This document shows positions 1 to 8,527 of a stretch of DNA of 32,974 nucleotides, piece by piece (position 1 is the stretch's first letter; every line of letters begins with the position of its first letter). Source of the DNA: Candidatus Uhrbacteria bacterium (GTDB taxonomy: Bacteria; Patescibacteriota; Patescibacteriia; 2-12-FULL-60-25); assembly GCA_023246415.1 (NCBI GenBank), contig JAHFIK010000004.1, positions 13,563-46,536 of the forward strand. Direction: 5' to 3'. A model generated the notes under the pieces. That model did no database searches and had not been told where the DNA came from. It saw only the letters and a program-made list of their open reading frames with translations. The translations under genes were made by a program, and so were the position numbers.

Positions 1-13
1 ATGCCTGCCCCAC

Positions 14-42
14 TTGACCTGCCCTAAAATCTCTGCTAGCTT
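14..42 (+). promoter_or_regulatory. Possible promoter of the first gene
   Basis: A TTGACC hexamer at 14-19 is followed after 17 bases by TAGCTT at 37-42, about 38 bases before the ATG at 80. The -35 match is good and the -10 match is poor, so this is only a candidate. Confidence 0.3.
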
Positions 43-79
43 GAGCGTACTGGTCCTTAGACATGGGAAAGGCACCCAC

Positions 80-805
80 ATGGCACAACAAAAGACGACT
101 CACTGTGAGCCCGCAACGCTCAATATCTTGTATGAACACCTGGAAGTCGGCGGCGTCACGCTCGAAGCCATCAACCTGCGTCGAAACGCGCTGCAGCAGC
201 TCGTTCGACAGGCTGAAATCGGCAACCGGATCGCGATCCGACTCCTGACGCGAGCGCTCAAGCGCTCACTCATCCAGCGCGCGCTGATGACCTGGACGGT
301 TTCGAACGACATGCTCATCGCGCACAGCGACGAAGCAACGACGCACGAGATCTGCGTTCTCCTCTATAAGTCCTGGCTACGAGCTGGATATTACAGAGCG
401 GCACTCAGCTGCGTCTCGAACGCCCTCTTCGCATTTGTCGACACCTCTCGGCAATACATTGATCGGCAATATCGCGCGATCATCTGCTATGAGCTCGGCG
501 AGTACGAACGTGCGATCGACCTCATCCAAGACCTCGTCGGAGATCTGCAAAAGATGAGTCGCAACGGAGCAACCTGTCTCCCGCTGTCGCCTGAATCTCA
601 GCTCCATCTCCATCTGCTCAAGTGCAAAGCATTTGAAGCCATCGGTCGGCCAAATTGGGCCGAAACCTACTACTGCAATACGACGACTGAATTCGCCGAG
701 CGCGCCGGTCTCAATCTTCCAGATTGGCTCCCGACGAACTTGCGCGATCGCGTTTCACAGGTCGTCTGCACGTCGCCCGAGCAACTCGCTCAGGCCGCCG
801 TCTAA
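80..805 (+). CDS. Hypothetical helical-repeat (TPR-like) protein
   Basis: This is an unrecognised protein of 241 residues. The ATG at 80 is chosen because AAAGG lies seven bases upstream; a longer reading frame from base 14 has no such site. The sequence is rich in helix-forming residues. The middle part, around residues 105-155, has the spacing of Ala, Tyr, Leu and Gly seen in tetratricopeptide-like helix pairs, for example a YYRAALSCVSNAL helix followed by YELGEYERAIDL. There is no signal peptide or membrane segment, so it is probably cytoplasmic. TPR folds usually serve as protein-binding scaffolds, but no partner is suggested by the neighbours: it is the only plus-strand gene in the first 29 kb and is closed by its own terminator. 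The assignment to a TPR-like fold is by eye only. Confidence 0.75.
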   Translation: MAQQKTTHCEPATLNILYEHLEVGGVTLEAINLRRNALQQLVRQAEIGNRIAIRLLTRALKRSLIQRALMTWTVSNDMLIAHSDEATTHEICVLLYKSWLRAGYYRAALSCVSNALFAFVDTSRQYIDRQYRAIICYELGEYERAIDLIQDLVGDLQKMSRNGATCLPLSPESQLHLHLLKCKAFEAIGRPNWAETYYCNTTTEFAERAGLNLPDWLPTNLRDRVSQVVCTSPEQLAQAAV

Positions 806-831
806 CCTTTTGGTGCCTTCCCAGTCCTGAC

Positions 832-880
832 AACGTCCGCGTCTGATCCACGAGCCTCGTGATCACCGCGGACGTTTTCT
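832..880 (+). terminator. Rho-independent terminator of the first gene
   Basis: The arms AACGTCCGCG (832-841) and CGCGGACGTT (867-876) pair perfectly. A second stem CACGAG/CTCGTG (849-854/856-861) sits inside. T residues follow at 875-879. It lies 27 bases after the stop codon. Confidence 0.8.
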
Positions 881-885
881 CATTT

Positions 886-973
886 TAGGTGAGTATGCGA
901 GTGGGTGAGTAGGTGAGTATGCCGGATCCAGATCCGACCTACTCACCTACTCACCCACTCGCATACTCACCTA
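886..973. repeat. Long inverted repeat with word-repeat arms, at the tsaC 3' end
   Basis: Two perfect arms of about 34 bases (886-919 and 940-973) are made of reiterated GTGAGTA / GGTGAGT words. An inner stem CGGATC/GATCCG (923-928/931-936) also pairs. The repeat touches the tsaC stop codon (974-976), so it would fold in the 3' end of that transcript. No strong T-run follows on the minus strand. Confidence 0.85.
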
Positions 974-1633
974 TTACGAAATCCGTATTCCGCCCTGACG
1001 TACGATCTCAATCACCCCCGCATCTGAAATGCGAACGACCGTCGTCGGCTTCCGTCGTGGACGTGCGCCCGCATCAATCAATAGATCCGGCCGCGTATGC
1101 GAAGAGACTCGTGTCGATGTATTCACGTTTTTAAATGCACGGACGACGCCCTTCCCAGATGATGCAGGTATCTTTCCGCTCTGATTCGCACTCGTTGCGG
1201 CGATCGGTGAACCGAATGCGAGGATGCATTCCTGTAAAAATCGATCTGACGTCACACGAATCCCAATGACGCGCTTTGGATTGACGCGTGACGCCAGCGT
1301 TTTTCCTTTTTTGAGATGCGTGAGGAGTGTGAGCGGTCCCGGCCAACAGACCTTCGCAATTTTTTCTTCAAAACAATTTAACGCCGCAATCGACGTGGCC
1401 TGTTTCATTGATCCGGCGATCAGCTGGATCGGCTTCTTCTCGTCTCGACCCTTGATGGCAAAAAGCCGCTTCACGGCCTTCACATTTTTCGCATCACACC
1501 CGATGCCATACACCGTCTCCGTCGGAAAGGCGACAACCTCCCCGCGCTTCAGCGCCTTCACCGCACTTGCAATCGCGAATGCACGGGTCTTTGAAGAAAG
1601 AGGGATGATGATCATACTCGGAAATTTTTTCAT
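974..1633 (-). CDS. tsaC: L-threonylcarbamoyladenylate synthase, TsaC/YrdC type
   Basis: This enzyme makes threonylcarbamoyl-AMP from threonine, bicarbonate and ATP, the first step of the t6A37 modification of ANN-decoding tRNAs. It acts in the cytoplasm. The 219-residue protein is a YrdC domain alone, without the extra C-terminal Sua5 domain. Visible family motifs are the substrate-pocket segment VVAFPTETVYGIGCDA (about residues 33-48), the basic loop KGRDEKKPIQL (about 61-71) and the SAN-x-SG signature (SANQSGK) near residue 150. The start at 1633 abuts an 18-bp inverted repeat and has no Shine-Dalgarno site. An internal ATG at 1615 (MIIIPLS) is an equally possible start and would begin closer to the conserved fold. 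It follows the epimerase gene by 43 bases on the same strand. The other t6A genes (tsaB, tsaD, tsaE) are not in this window. Confidence 0.93.
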   Translation of the reverse strand: MKKFPSMIIIPLSSKTRAFAIASAVKALKRGEVVAFPTETVYGIGCDAKNVKAVKRLFAIKGRDEKKPIQLIAGSMKQATSIAALNCFEEKIAKVCWPGPLTLLTHLKKGKTLASRVNPKRVIGIRVTSDRFLQECILAFGSPIAATSANQSGKIPASSGKGVVRAFKNVNTSTRVSSHTRPDLLIDAGARPRRKPTTVVRISDAGVIEIVRQGGIRIS

Positions 1634-1669
1634 AACGTAGGGGCGGGGCCTGGCCCCGCCCCTACGTTA
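1633..1669. repeat. Perfect GC-rich inverted repeat between epimerase gene and tsaC
   Basis: Two 18-base arms (1633-1650 and 1652-1669) with one unpaired base contain AACGTAGGGGCGGGGCC and its complement. The repeat starts 7 bases after the epimerase stop codon and its last base is the first base of the tsaC ATG. A T-run (1672-1678) follows only in the plus direction, so it is not a classical terminator for the minus-strand genes. It could control tsaC initiation. Confidence 0.85.
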
Positions 1670-1676
1670 GATTTTT

Positions 1677-2657
1677 TTAGAGAAAACACCTGAGCGCAGC
1701 CATGACACCCTTCTTCGGCTTCCAGTTTGCCTCGAACCAAATAATCGTTTGTCTCAATCCATCATCGATCTTCACCTTTGGCTTCCAACCGGTGACCTGA
1801 TGGAGATGCGACGCATTTAAGACACTTCGCATTGGCGCATTTTTATCCGCTGGCCCTTTCTTCGCCTTCTTCCGGTAGCAGGTAATCTTCGCCATCTTCT
1901 TATACAGCGTTGCAATGTCTGTTTCTTTTCCGGTTCCAACATTAAACGTCCCAGTGAGTCCCGGCTTCGCGATAACCGACATGATGGCACCGACGACATC
2001 TTCAACAAAAACAAAATCACGCGTCTGTTTTCCGGTTCCATTCACCTGGAGCGTTTCGTTCATGAGCATCCGAGAGGCAAAAATGGAGATGACCCCCGCC
2101 TCCCCTTCCGGATTCTGGCGTGGTCCATAGACGTTCGCGAATCGCATGGAGACAAACGGCAACCCATACTGTTCTCGATAGAATGCGCCGTATCGTTCAA
2201 TCGTGTACTTCGCAATGGCATACGGACTCAGCGGTTCCACCGGATCCGTCTCTTTCGTTGGGAGATACTGCTCATTCGCCAACGCCCCACCGCTTGAGGC
2301 GAACACGAATCGCTCGACGCCCGCACGGCTGGCGGCATCGATCAACCCAAGGGACGCCATGACGTTCGTTTCCGCATCACGGATCGGCTCTTTAATCGAC
2401 GTATTCACGCTGATCTGCGCCGCGAGATGAAACACCGCCTTCGGCTTCATCCGAAGAATCCATTCGCTCACCTTTGGACTGGCGATATCCTGTTTAATAA
2501 ATGCGGCCGCCGGATGAACAAACTTTCGCTTTCCGCTGGAAAGATTATCGATCACGACCACGTGCCAACCGGCCGTAAGTAACGCTTCAACGAGCTGTGA
2601 ACCGATAAATCCAGCGCCGCCAGTGACGAGTGCAAGAGGCTTGTGAGAGTGAGGCAT
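1677..2657 (-). CDS. NAD-dependent sugar-nucleotide epimerase/dehydratase (extended SDR)
   Basis: The protein has 326 residues, the normal size for UDP-glucose 4-epimerase-like enzymes. These use bound NAD to oxidise and re-reduce the sugar of a nucleotide sugar, feeding polysaccharide or glycoprotein synthesis. The Rossmann motif GGAGFIG is at 13-19, the DNLSSG segment that contacts NAD is at 37-42, the catalytic Ser region SSGG is at 121-124, and the YxxxK catalytic pair (YAIAK) is at 146-150. The ATG at 2657 is preferred over a longer frame reaching 2762, because a TATACT -10 box with upstream TGC lies at 2672-2680, inside that longer frame. This leaves a leader of under ten bases. The exact substrate (Glc, GlcNAc, GlcA or a dehydratase reaction) cannot be told from the sequence. 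The O-antigen-ligase-like gene at 9898 could use its product. Confidence 0.9.
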   Translation of the reverse strand: MPHSHKPLALVTGGAGFIGSQLVEALLTAGWHVVVIDNLSSGKRKFVHPAAAFIKQDIASPKVSEWILRMKPKAVFHLAAQISVNTSIKEPIRDAETNVMASLGLIDAASRAGVERFVFASSGGALANEQYLPTKETDPVEPLSPYAIAKYTIERYGAFYREQYGLPFVSMRFANVYGPRQNPEGEAGVISIFASRMLMNETLQVNGTGKQTRDFVFVEDVVGAIMSVIAKPGLTGTFNVGTGKETDIATLYKKMAKITCYRKKAKKGPADKNAPMRSVLNASHLHQVTGWKPKVKIDDGLRQTIIWFEANWKPKKGVMAALRCFL

Positions 2658-2671
2658 AGAAAGATGAGGGT

Positions 2672-2680
2672 AGTATAGCA
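2672..2680 (-). promoter_or_regulatory. Extended -10 promoter of the epimerase gene
   Basis: On the minus strand the sequence reads TGCTATACT, an extended -10 element (TGn followed by TATACT). No good -35 box is visible 16-18 bases upstream. Transcription would begin only a few bases before the ATG at 2657. Confidence 0.6.
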
Positions 2681-2715
2681 AATTTGAGCGGCGAAATATA
2701 AAAACGCCTTCACAA

Positions 2716-2842
2716 TTTCCCGAGGAGTCATCGACGAGGGATTCCTTAGAAATGACTCCCACCAGAGAAGTTGTACCTCCATCATCCAGATCTCGCTTCC
2801 AATCCGCCTAGGCGGATCGTCGCGGACTCCTCGGGAAAGTAA
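2716..2842. mobile_element. Miniature inverted-repeat element related to the GIY-YIG element
   Basis: The left end (from 2716) reads TTTCCCGAGGAGTC and continues CGACGAGGGAT. The right end (to 2842) is its inverted copy CGCGGACTCCTCGGGAAA. Both resemble the 42-bp ends of the element at 31711-32213, with a few mismatches, and the right copy is shortened on its inner side. The 127-bp unit has no reading frame. An ATCCGCCTAGGCGGAT palindrome (2802-2817) sits inside. It fills the gap between the prfB stop codon and the epimerase promoter. Confidence 0.65.
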
Positions 2843-2853
2843 AAAATCAGTCA

Positions 2854-3990
2854 CTACAGCGACTCCGCATTCAATTTTGCTGGGATGTCCCGCTCTCCGG
2901 CCCGCATGCGGAGATACCCTTCGACAAAGCGATCAAGATCTCCATCAAGCACCTGCTCCGCATCAGATGTCTCCACATCCGTGCGAAGATCTTTGACGAG
3001 CTTGTAGGGGTGAATCACGTAGCTTCGAATCTGACTCCCCCACTCTGCACTCTTAAACTCTCCGCGCAATTCTTTTTTCTCGTTCGCAAGTTCTTCTTCT
3101 TTCAAGACGAACAGCTTCGCTTTCAAAATCTTCATCGCGGTCGCCTTATTCTGTTGCTGCGATCGTTCATTCTGACAACTCACCACGATCCCCGTCGGAA
3201 GATGAACGAGACGAACTGCGGAATACGTCGTGTTCACCGACTGACCGCCTTTGCCGCCGGACATAAAGGTATCAATCCGCAAATCATCCGGTTTAATTTC
3301 AATATCCACGCTCTCATCAAATTCCGGAAGCACCTCGACGAGCGCGAACGAGGTCTGCCGCAAATGATCTGCATTGAATGGTGAGAGCCGTACAAGTCGA
3401 TGGACGCCCGCTTCGCTTTTCAACGTACCATAGGCATATCGCCCTTCGATAAACATTGTCGCGGATTTGATTCCGGCCTCCGTCCCACGGCTCTCATCAA
3501 GCACCGTGACCTTCCATCCCTTGCGTTCCGCGTATCGGAGATACATGCGCATCAGCATTTCTGCCCAGTCCTGCGCATCCGTTCCGCCGGCACCCGCATG
3601 GATCCCCATCACGACGTTCTTCGCATCATGCGCGCCCGAAAGGAGCATCGCGAATTCCATGTCTGCATACCGTTTTTCAAATGCCGCAATCTGCGATTCT
3701 GCATCGCTGAGCATCGCGGCTTCCCCGTCGTGAATCGCGATCTCAACGATCTCCATCAGTTCGGTCGTCTCAGATCGTAATGCCGTCCACGCGTCGACCT
3801 CCTTCTGCAATTCTGAAAGCGCTTGACTCTCGCGGCGTGCACGATCCGGATCGCTCCAAAAATCAGGCGCAGAAACTGCCGTTTCGAGGGCTTCGATTTC
3901 TTTTTTTCGCGCATCCAAATTCAAAATCGCCCAAGCTTCATGAATCTTGGTCAGAAGAGATTGGAGACGATCGTGAAGGGGGTGGGACAT
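2854..3990 (-). CDS. prfB: Peptide chain release factor 2
   Basis: RF2 recognises UAA and UGA in the ribosomal A site and triggers hydrolysis of peptidyl-tRNA. The 378-residue protein is full length. The SPF tripeptide that reads the stop codon is at 203-205 (LVRLSPFNADHL) and the GGQ catalytic motif is at 248-250 (SGGKGGQSV). The AGAGGTDAQDWAEM segment near 132-145 is also typical. Many bacterial prfB genes carry an in-frame UGA near codon 26 that needs a +1 shift. Here the matching region (LNLDARKKEIEAL) is read straight through without any stop, so there is no autoregulatory frameshift. An intact RF2 agrees with UGA being used as a stop codon in this genome. The ATG at 3990 has no Shine-Dalgarno site and is preceded by an imperfect hairpin (4003-4071). 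Confidence 0.97.
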   Translation of the reverse strand: MSHPLHDRLQSLLTKIHEAWAILNLDARKKEIEALETAVSAPDFWSDPDRARRESQALSELQKEVDAWTALRSETTELMEIVEIAIHDGEAAMLSDAESQIAAFEKRYADMEFAMLLSGAHDAKNVVMGIHAGAGGTDAQDWAEMLMRMYLRYAERKGWKVTVLDESRGTEAGIKSATMFIEGRYAYGTLKSEAGVHRLVRLSPFNADHLRQTSFALVEVLPEFDESVDIEIKPDDLRIDTFMSGGKGGQSVNTTYSAVRLVHLPTGIVVSCQNERSQQQNKATAMKILKAKLFVLKEEELANEKKELRGEFKSAEWGSQIRSYVIHPYKLVKDLRTDVETSDAEQVLDGDLDRFVEGYLRMRAGERDIPAKLNAESL

Positions 3991-4002
3991 AAAAAGGGAA
4001 AC

Positions 4003-4071
4003 GGTAAACGGTGAGCGGGAAGCGGGACAGAATCGTCGTCCCCGCTTGCCGCTTCCCCTTTACCGTTTACC
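4003..4071. repeat. Imperfect inverted repeat upstream of prfB
   Basis: The arms at 4003-4025 and 4049-4071 pair over 23 bases with three mismatches. The words GGTAAACGG and GGGAAGCGG recur in it. It lies between the stop codon of the DUF4870-like gene (4087) and the prfB ATG. The word GGAAGCGGGACAGAA beside its left arm also occurs in the coding region of the O-antigen-ligase-like gene. Confidence 0.75.
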
Positions 4072-4086
4072 GCTCGTTGCCTTCAG

Positions 4087-4446
4087 TCAAAGATTGACCT
4101 TGTTCCGATACTTCCCGATTCCCGGAATCTCCCAGAACTCGCCCTGGATCGCCTTAATGAAACAGATGATGCTCAGAATGAGTGTGACGAGATTCCCGAT
4201 CGGCGCGATGATCGTCCACCCAATGAATGGAACGGTTCCCAGAATCCACACGAGCACTTCGACACCGAACAGAACGACCCCCTGCTTCGCGTGCTCTTGC
4301 GTGAACTTTGAGTCCTTCTTTGAAAGGAGAATAATCACACTTAGGATCCCAACATAACTCAGCGCAGCAACCAGACTGTTCGCACTAACGTCTTTCGGGT
4401 CGAACTTCGGGATCACGGTGCCCTGCGTGGCGTTTGGGGTATCCAT
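4087..4446 (-). CDS. Small membrane protein, DUF4870/Tic20-like
   Basis: The protein has 119 residues. It has a polar N-terminus, then three hydrophobic stretches: about 26-42 (SLVAALSYVGILSVIILL), 55-78 (VVLFGVEVLVWILGTVPFIGW) and 82-102. The loop KKDSKFTQEHAKQGVVLF between the first two is characteristic of the DUF4870 family of small integral membrane proteins, whose function is unknown. The ATG at 4446 is preferred to a TTG two codons earlier. There is no Shine-Dalgarno site. Family assignment is from pattern memory and was not tested by a profile search. Confidence 0.8.
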   Translation of the reverse strand: MDTPNATQGTVIPKFDPKDVSANSLVAALSYVGILSVIILLSKKDSKFTQEHAKQGVVLFGVEVLVWILGTVPFIGWTIIAPIGNLVTLILSIICFIKAIQGEFWEIPGIGKYRNKVNL

Positions 4447-4500
4447 ATGCAAGGAGGATACCGAAAATCAGTGGAAAGGGCAAAGCCGGAGACCCTCCCC

Positions 4501-4526
4501 GGCACGGCGGTCGCGACCGCCGTGCC
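4501..4526. repeat. Perfect 26-bp palindrome
   Basis: GGCACGGCGGTCG (4501-4513) is followed directly by its exact complement (4514-4526) without a loop. It lies in the 208-base gap upstream of the DUF4870-like gene and is very GC-rich. No gene was seen in this gap; the rest holds a REP-like word and a terminator. Confidence 0.85.
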
Positions 4527-4539
4527 CCCGGCCCTCCCC

Positions 4540-4558
4540 TTCGGCAAGCTCAGGGCAG
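4540..4558. repeat. REP-like word (CTTCGGCAAGCTCAGGG)
   Basis: The segment closely resembles the CCTTCGACAAGCTCAGG type of interspersed repeat found between genes in many unrelated bacterial genomes. Only one copy was noticed in the window. Confidence 0.35.
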
Positions 4559-4595
4559 GCTGTTGGCAGGGAGAGAGGACGCGATCCTGAGGCCC

Positions 4596-4620
4596 CTAAA
4601 AAAAGAACGGTCCCGTTCTT
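4596..4620 (-). terminator. Rho-independent terminator of the three-gene small-protein cluster
   Basis: On the minus strand AAGAACGG pairs with CCGTTCTT around a two-base loop (4603-4620). It is followed by a run of seven T (A at 4598-4604 on the plus strand, partly shared with the stem). It lies about 35 bases after the stop codon of the gene ending at 4655. Confidence 0.85.
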
Positions 4621-4654
4621 GGAAAAAGGATCGTTCTCTTTGAGAGAGCTGTAC

Positions 4655-5401
4655 TTATGCAGCCCGCTCGTTTTCTTGTGATGTTGGGGCCTGGTCTGCC
4701 TGAACCGTTGGCTTTTCGATCAGCCGACCATACTCATCTTCATCCGGCTCCATCACCGATGGAGTGTACGGCGGCTTGCTTCGATCGTCCCACCCTTCAT
4801 CCAATTCTGCCTCAGTGATGTCGTTTTTTGTCAGACGAATTTCCTTCGGTTGCGTCATCGTCGAAACGGGCGCACTCTCGGGCTCACGTTCCGATGGAGT
4901 ACTTTCTGCTTCGACGGGCGACGCTGATTCGGACGGCGCCTCTGTCACGTGCACATCCGACACGAGTTCTGACGAAGCACCTGATCGTTCGCTGTTTGGA
5001 ATCTCGAATGCGGGAAATCCGCTCTCAAGCGTAATCGGACCCCGCTCTTCAACATCAACCGCCGTTGAATGAATCCCGGATTCGATGGGGGTCGAGGACG
5101 ACGGAGCGCCTGGCACAGAGACGGATGAGTTGCCCGCGACATATCCACGAGGAATCTCTGTTTCAACATCAACCGCCGGGTTCATCGCATCAACAAATTG
5201 ACCGATCTCGCTTGAGGTGGGCGCAAACTCTTGCGCGAGTGCCGCACGTTCGCTCGAGGTTGGCTCGACCTCACGAACGGACATCACGCCAGATTGATCA
5301 GCGATGATCGGTTCGCCGATGGAGACATGGATTTCAGGCTCTGAAACGGGCGACGATGGCGGCTCCGGCGAAATGTGTTTGGGCTTAAAAATGTTAAACA
5401 T
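4655..5401 (-). CDS. Hypothetical disordered Pro/Ser/Glu-rich protein
   Basis: The 248-residue protein is not recognised. It is dominated by Ser, Pro, Glu, Val and Thr and has no long hydrophobic stretch, so it is probably intrinsically disordered. It starts MFNIFKPK. The only segment that looks conserved is at the C-terminus: a KNDITEAELDEGWDD stretch, then PPYTPSVMEPDEDEYG. The ATG at 5401 is chosen because TAGGA stands directly upstream; that site includes the stop codon of the preceding gene, so the two are probably translationally coupled. A GTG six codons earlier lies inside that gene. It is the last gene of a three-gene minus-strand cluster ending at the terminator at 4596-4620. No function is proposed. 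Confidence 0.7.
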   Translation of the reverse strand: MFNIFKPKHISPEPPSSPVSEPEIHVSIGEPIIADQSGVMSVREVEPTSSERAALAQEFAPTSSEIGQFVDAMNPAVDVETEIPRGYVAGNSSVSVPGAPSSSTPIESGIHSTAVDVEERGPITLESGFPAFEIPNSERSGASSELVSDVHVTEAPSESASPVEAESTPSEREPESAPVSTMTQPKEIRLTKNDITEAELDEGWDDRSKPPYTPSVMEPDEDEYGRLIEKPTVQADQAPTSQENERAA

Positions 5402-5408
5402 ATCATTC

Positions 5409-5735
5409 CTAGATTTCACCGCGTTCCATGGCTGTAATCAATTCGCGAATAATCTGCTCACGGATCCGTTCTTGCTCAATCTCGTGTTCCAGTAAAGGAT
5501 CCTGCACTTCCACGACCTGCGGTTCAGGCTCACCAACGTTGCGACGAATCGCATTCGGGGTCTGTTCGGCCTGCGGAATCGCCGATCGATACTGTTCCAT
5601 CGCCGTCAACTTTGATCGAAGCTCGGGTAGTGAGTATTGCTTCAATTCCCGAACAATTCGGGCATTTGAAATGTCGTCCATCAATCGCGGGACTTGCTCT
5701 TGTGGCACTGGAGGGGTCTCAAAGGAAAATGACAT
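5409..5735 (-). CDS. Hypothetical small helical protein, paralogue of the upstream gene
   Basis: The protein has 108 residues and no recognised family. Residues 10-30 (PPVPQEQVPRLMDDISNAR) match the start of the neighbouring protein encoded at 5769-6119, which has ETYARLMDDPANAR. Both end with a short helix of the type I-x-E-L/Y-x-x-A-I/M-x-x-GE. The two therefore seem to be tandem paralogues. The middle is charged and helical, and a proline-containing linker lies around residues 55-80. There is no membrane segment. Its stop codon overlaps the ribosome-binding site of the next gene. No Shine-Dalgarno site is visible in front of its own ATG. Confidence 0.7.
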   Translation of the reverse strand: MSFSFETPPVPQEQVPRLMDDISNARIVRELKQYSLPELRSKLTAMEQYRSAIPQAEQTPNAIRRNVGEPEPQVVEVQDPLLEHEIEQERIREQIIRELITAMERGEI

Positions 5736-5768
5736 ACATGGTTAATGATGACGAATTACAAAGATGTC

Positions 5769-6119
5769 CTAGGCCGCTTCACCCGACTGAATCGCCGCCA
5801 GATACTCGCCGATGAGCGTACGGCGCTTTTCGCGCTTCTCGATTTCCGCAGTGAGTTCAGATGGCTTCATTTTTCCATACGTCGCCTTATCTTCTTCCCA
5901 CGTCAACGCCCCAAGGCCAAAGGGTCCAACGGGTTGCGGATCCGGCGTTAAGAACTGTTTGATGATTTCGATTTCATGCTCTAATCGTCCCACTTCATCC
6001 TGTAATTCAAAGGTGTCCTTTTCTTTGATCTGTTTAAGGGCACGCGCATTCGCTGGATCATCCATGAGTCGTGCATAGGTCTCCACGGGGGCAGGAGCTT
6101 TTTCACCAAAAAATCGCAT
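5769..6119 (-). CDS. Hypothetical small helical protein with RLMDD motif
   Basis: This 116-residue protein is the first gene of the three-gene cluster. It begins MRFFGEK, then a Pro-rich spacer, then YARLMDDPANAR, followed by a strongly charged helical region (residues 30-55) that looks amphipathic. The second half (KPSELTAEIEKREKRR, about 85-100) is again helical and could form a short coiled coil. It shares the RLMDD-x-x-NAR motif and a GE-containing C-terminus with the next gene 33 bases downstream. Neither a signal peptide nor a known catalytic motif is present. The two paralogues may interact, which is speculation. Confidence 0.7.
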   Translation of the reverse strand: MRFFGEKAPAPVETYARLMDDPANARALKQIKEKDTFELQDEVGRLEHEIEIIKQFLTPDPQPVGPFGLGALTWEEDKATYGKMKPSELTAEIEKREKRRTLIGEYLAAIQSGEAA

Positions 6120-6190
6120 AAAAAATGGGATGAAATTGAATCTCCCAAAAAGGGTAACATTCGGTTCACAGACCTACAAACCGACCGGAT

Positions 6191-6230
6191 AAAAAATCAA
6201 TCCCCCGTTGCCGAAGCGTCGGGGGATTGA
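6191..6230 (-). terminator. Rho-independent terminator after groEL
   Basis: TCAATCCCCC (6197-6206) pairs with GGGGGATTGA (6221-6230). On the minus strand six T follow (A at 6191-6196). It lies 22 bases after the groEL stop codon and closes the groES-groEL transcript. Confidence 0.92.
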
Positions 6231-6252
6231 AATTCATTCTATCGTGTTCTGT

Positions 6253-7971
<1,719 letters not shown>

Positions 7972-7975
7972 TCAA

Positions 7976-8269
7976 TTATTCAATCACCGCGAGGACGTCG
8001 GATTCAGAGATGACAAGGAACTCCGTGTCATCCACCTTCACTTCGTCGGGTGAATATTTCTTAAAGACGATCTTCTGACCGACCTTCACATGCATCGGCG
8101 CAACAGATCCGTTGTCGAGGAGCCGACCTGGACCGATGGCGATCACTTCGCCCTGCTCCGGTCGTTCCTTGCTGGCCGTATCTGGCAAAATAATGCCAGA
8201 CGCGGTGACCTCTTCTTTCGTCGATGCCTTCACAATGAGGCGATCTCCTAATGGACGGAGAGTGGACAT
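7976..8269 (-). CDS. groS: 10-kDa co-chaperonin GroES
   Basis: GroES caps the GroEL cavity as a heptameric ring. The 97-residue protein has the family start LRPLGDRLIVKA, and the mobile-loop region that touches GroEL, around residues 17-32 (TKEEVTASGIILPDTA). It ends in the usual acidic strand SESDVLAVIE. It is the first gene of the groES-groEL unit. The ATG at 8269 has no Shine-Dalgarno site. Upstream lie an AT-rich leader containing GAATTTGGAATTT words (8292-8304), then the CIRCE-like element at 8329-8355. Regulation by an HrcA-type repressor is therefore likely, although no hrcA gene is in the window. Confidence 0.98.
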   Translation of the reverse strand: MSTLRPLGDRLIVKASTKEEVTASGIILPDTASKERPEQGEVIAIGPGRLLDNGSVAPMHVKVGQKIVFKKYSPDEVKVDDTEFLVISESDVLAVIE

Positions 8270-8328
8270 AGAATAGAATGTTGAATTGAGAATTTGGAAT
8301 TTGGGTTAGCTCGCTAATCGCGAGGCGA

Positions 8329-8355
8329 CAAGCAGTCTCTCTTTGAGAGTGCTAA
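8329..8355 (-). promoter_or_regulatory. CIRCE-like operator upstream of groES
   Basis: On the minus strand the site reads TTAGCACTC, nine bases, then GACTGCTTG. The first half matches the CIRCE consensus exactly and the second half (consensus GAGTGCTAA) matches at six of nine positions. CIRCE is the binding site of the heat-shock repressor HrcA. It lies 60 bases upstream of the groES ATG. A TTGACG hexamer (8392-8397) lies further upstream, but no well-spaced -10 box was found. Confidence 0.75.
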
Positions 8356-8441
8356 CCGCGTAATCGATAGGTTGCCAGCGGCAACGCGCTGCGTCAAGAC
8401 GTCGAATCACCCGATATGTAAACGTCAAGTGTGCTCCTCTC

Positions 8442-8479
8442 AAAAAACGACACACCCCAGCAACACGATGCTGCTGGGG
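8442..8479 (-). terminator. Terminator after the AmpG-like transporter gene
   Basis: CCCCAGCA (8455-8462) pairs with TGCTGGGG (8472-8479). On the minus strand a run of six T (A at 8442-8447) follows seven bases after the stem. It lies between the transporter stop codon (8528) and the groES control region. Confidence 0.75.
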
Positions 8480-8527
8480 CGAAGTCGGAGTTAAAAAACC
8501 GCTTCAGACAAACTCGCGTTTTAAGCG

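Noticed and set aside
14-79. Upstream extension of the first gene by 22 codons
   Set aside because: The ATG at 80 has a well-placed AAAGG site; the extension overlaps the candidate promoter.
886-973. Repeated GTGAGTA words as a CRISPR array
   Set aside because: The units are too short, without spacers, and arranged as an inverted repeat.
2658-2762. N-terminal extension of the epimerase by 35 residues
   Set aside because: It runs through the extended -10 promoter and the end repeat of the 127-bp element, and the Rossmann motif is correctly placed from the later ATG.
8392-8437. Repeated TTGACG hexamers upstream of groES as a full promoter
   Set aside because: No -10 box lies at 16-18 bases from either hexamer, so only the CIRCE-like site is annotated.
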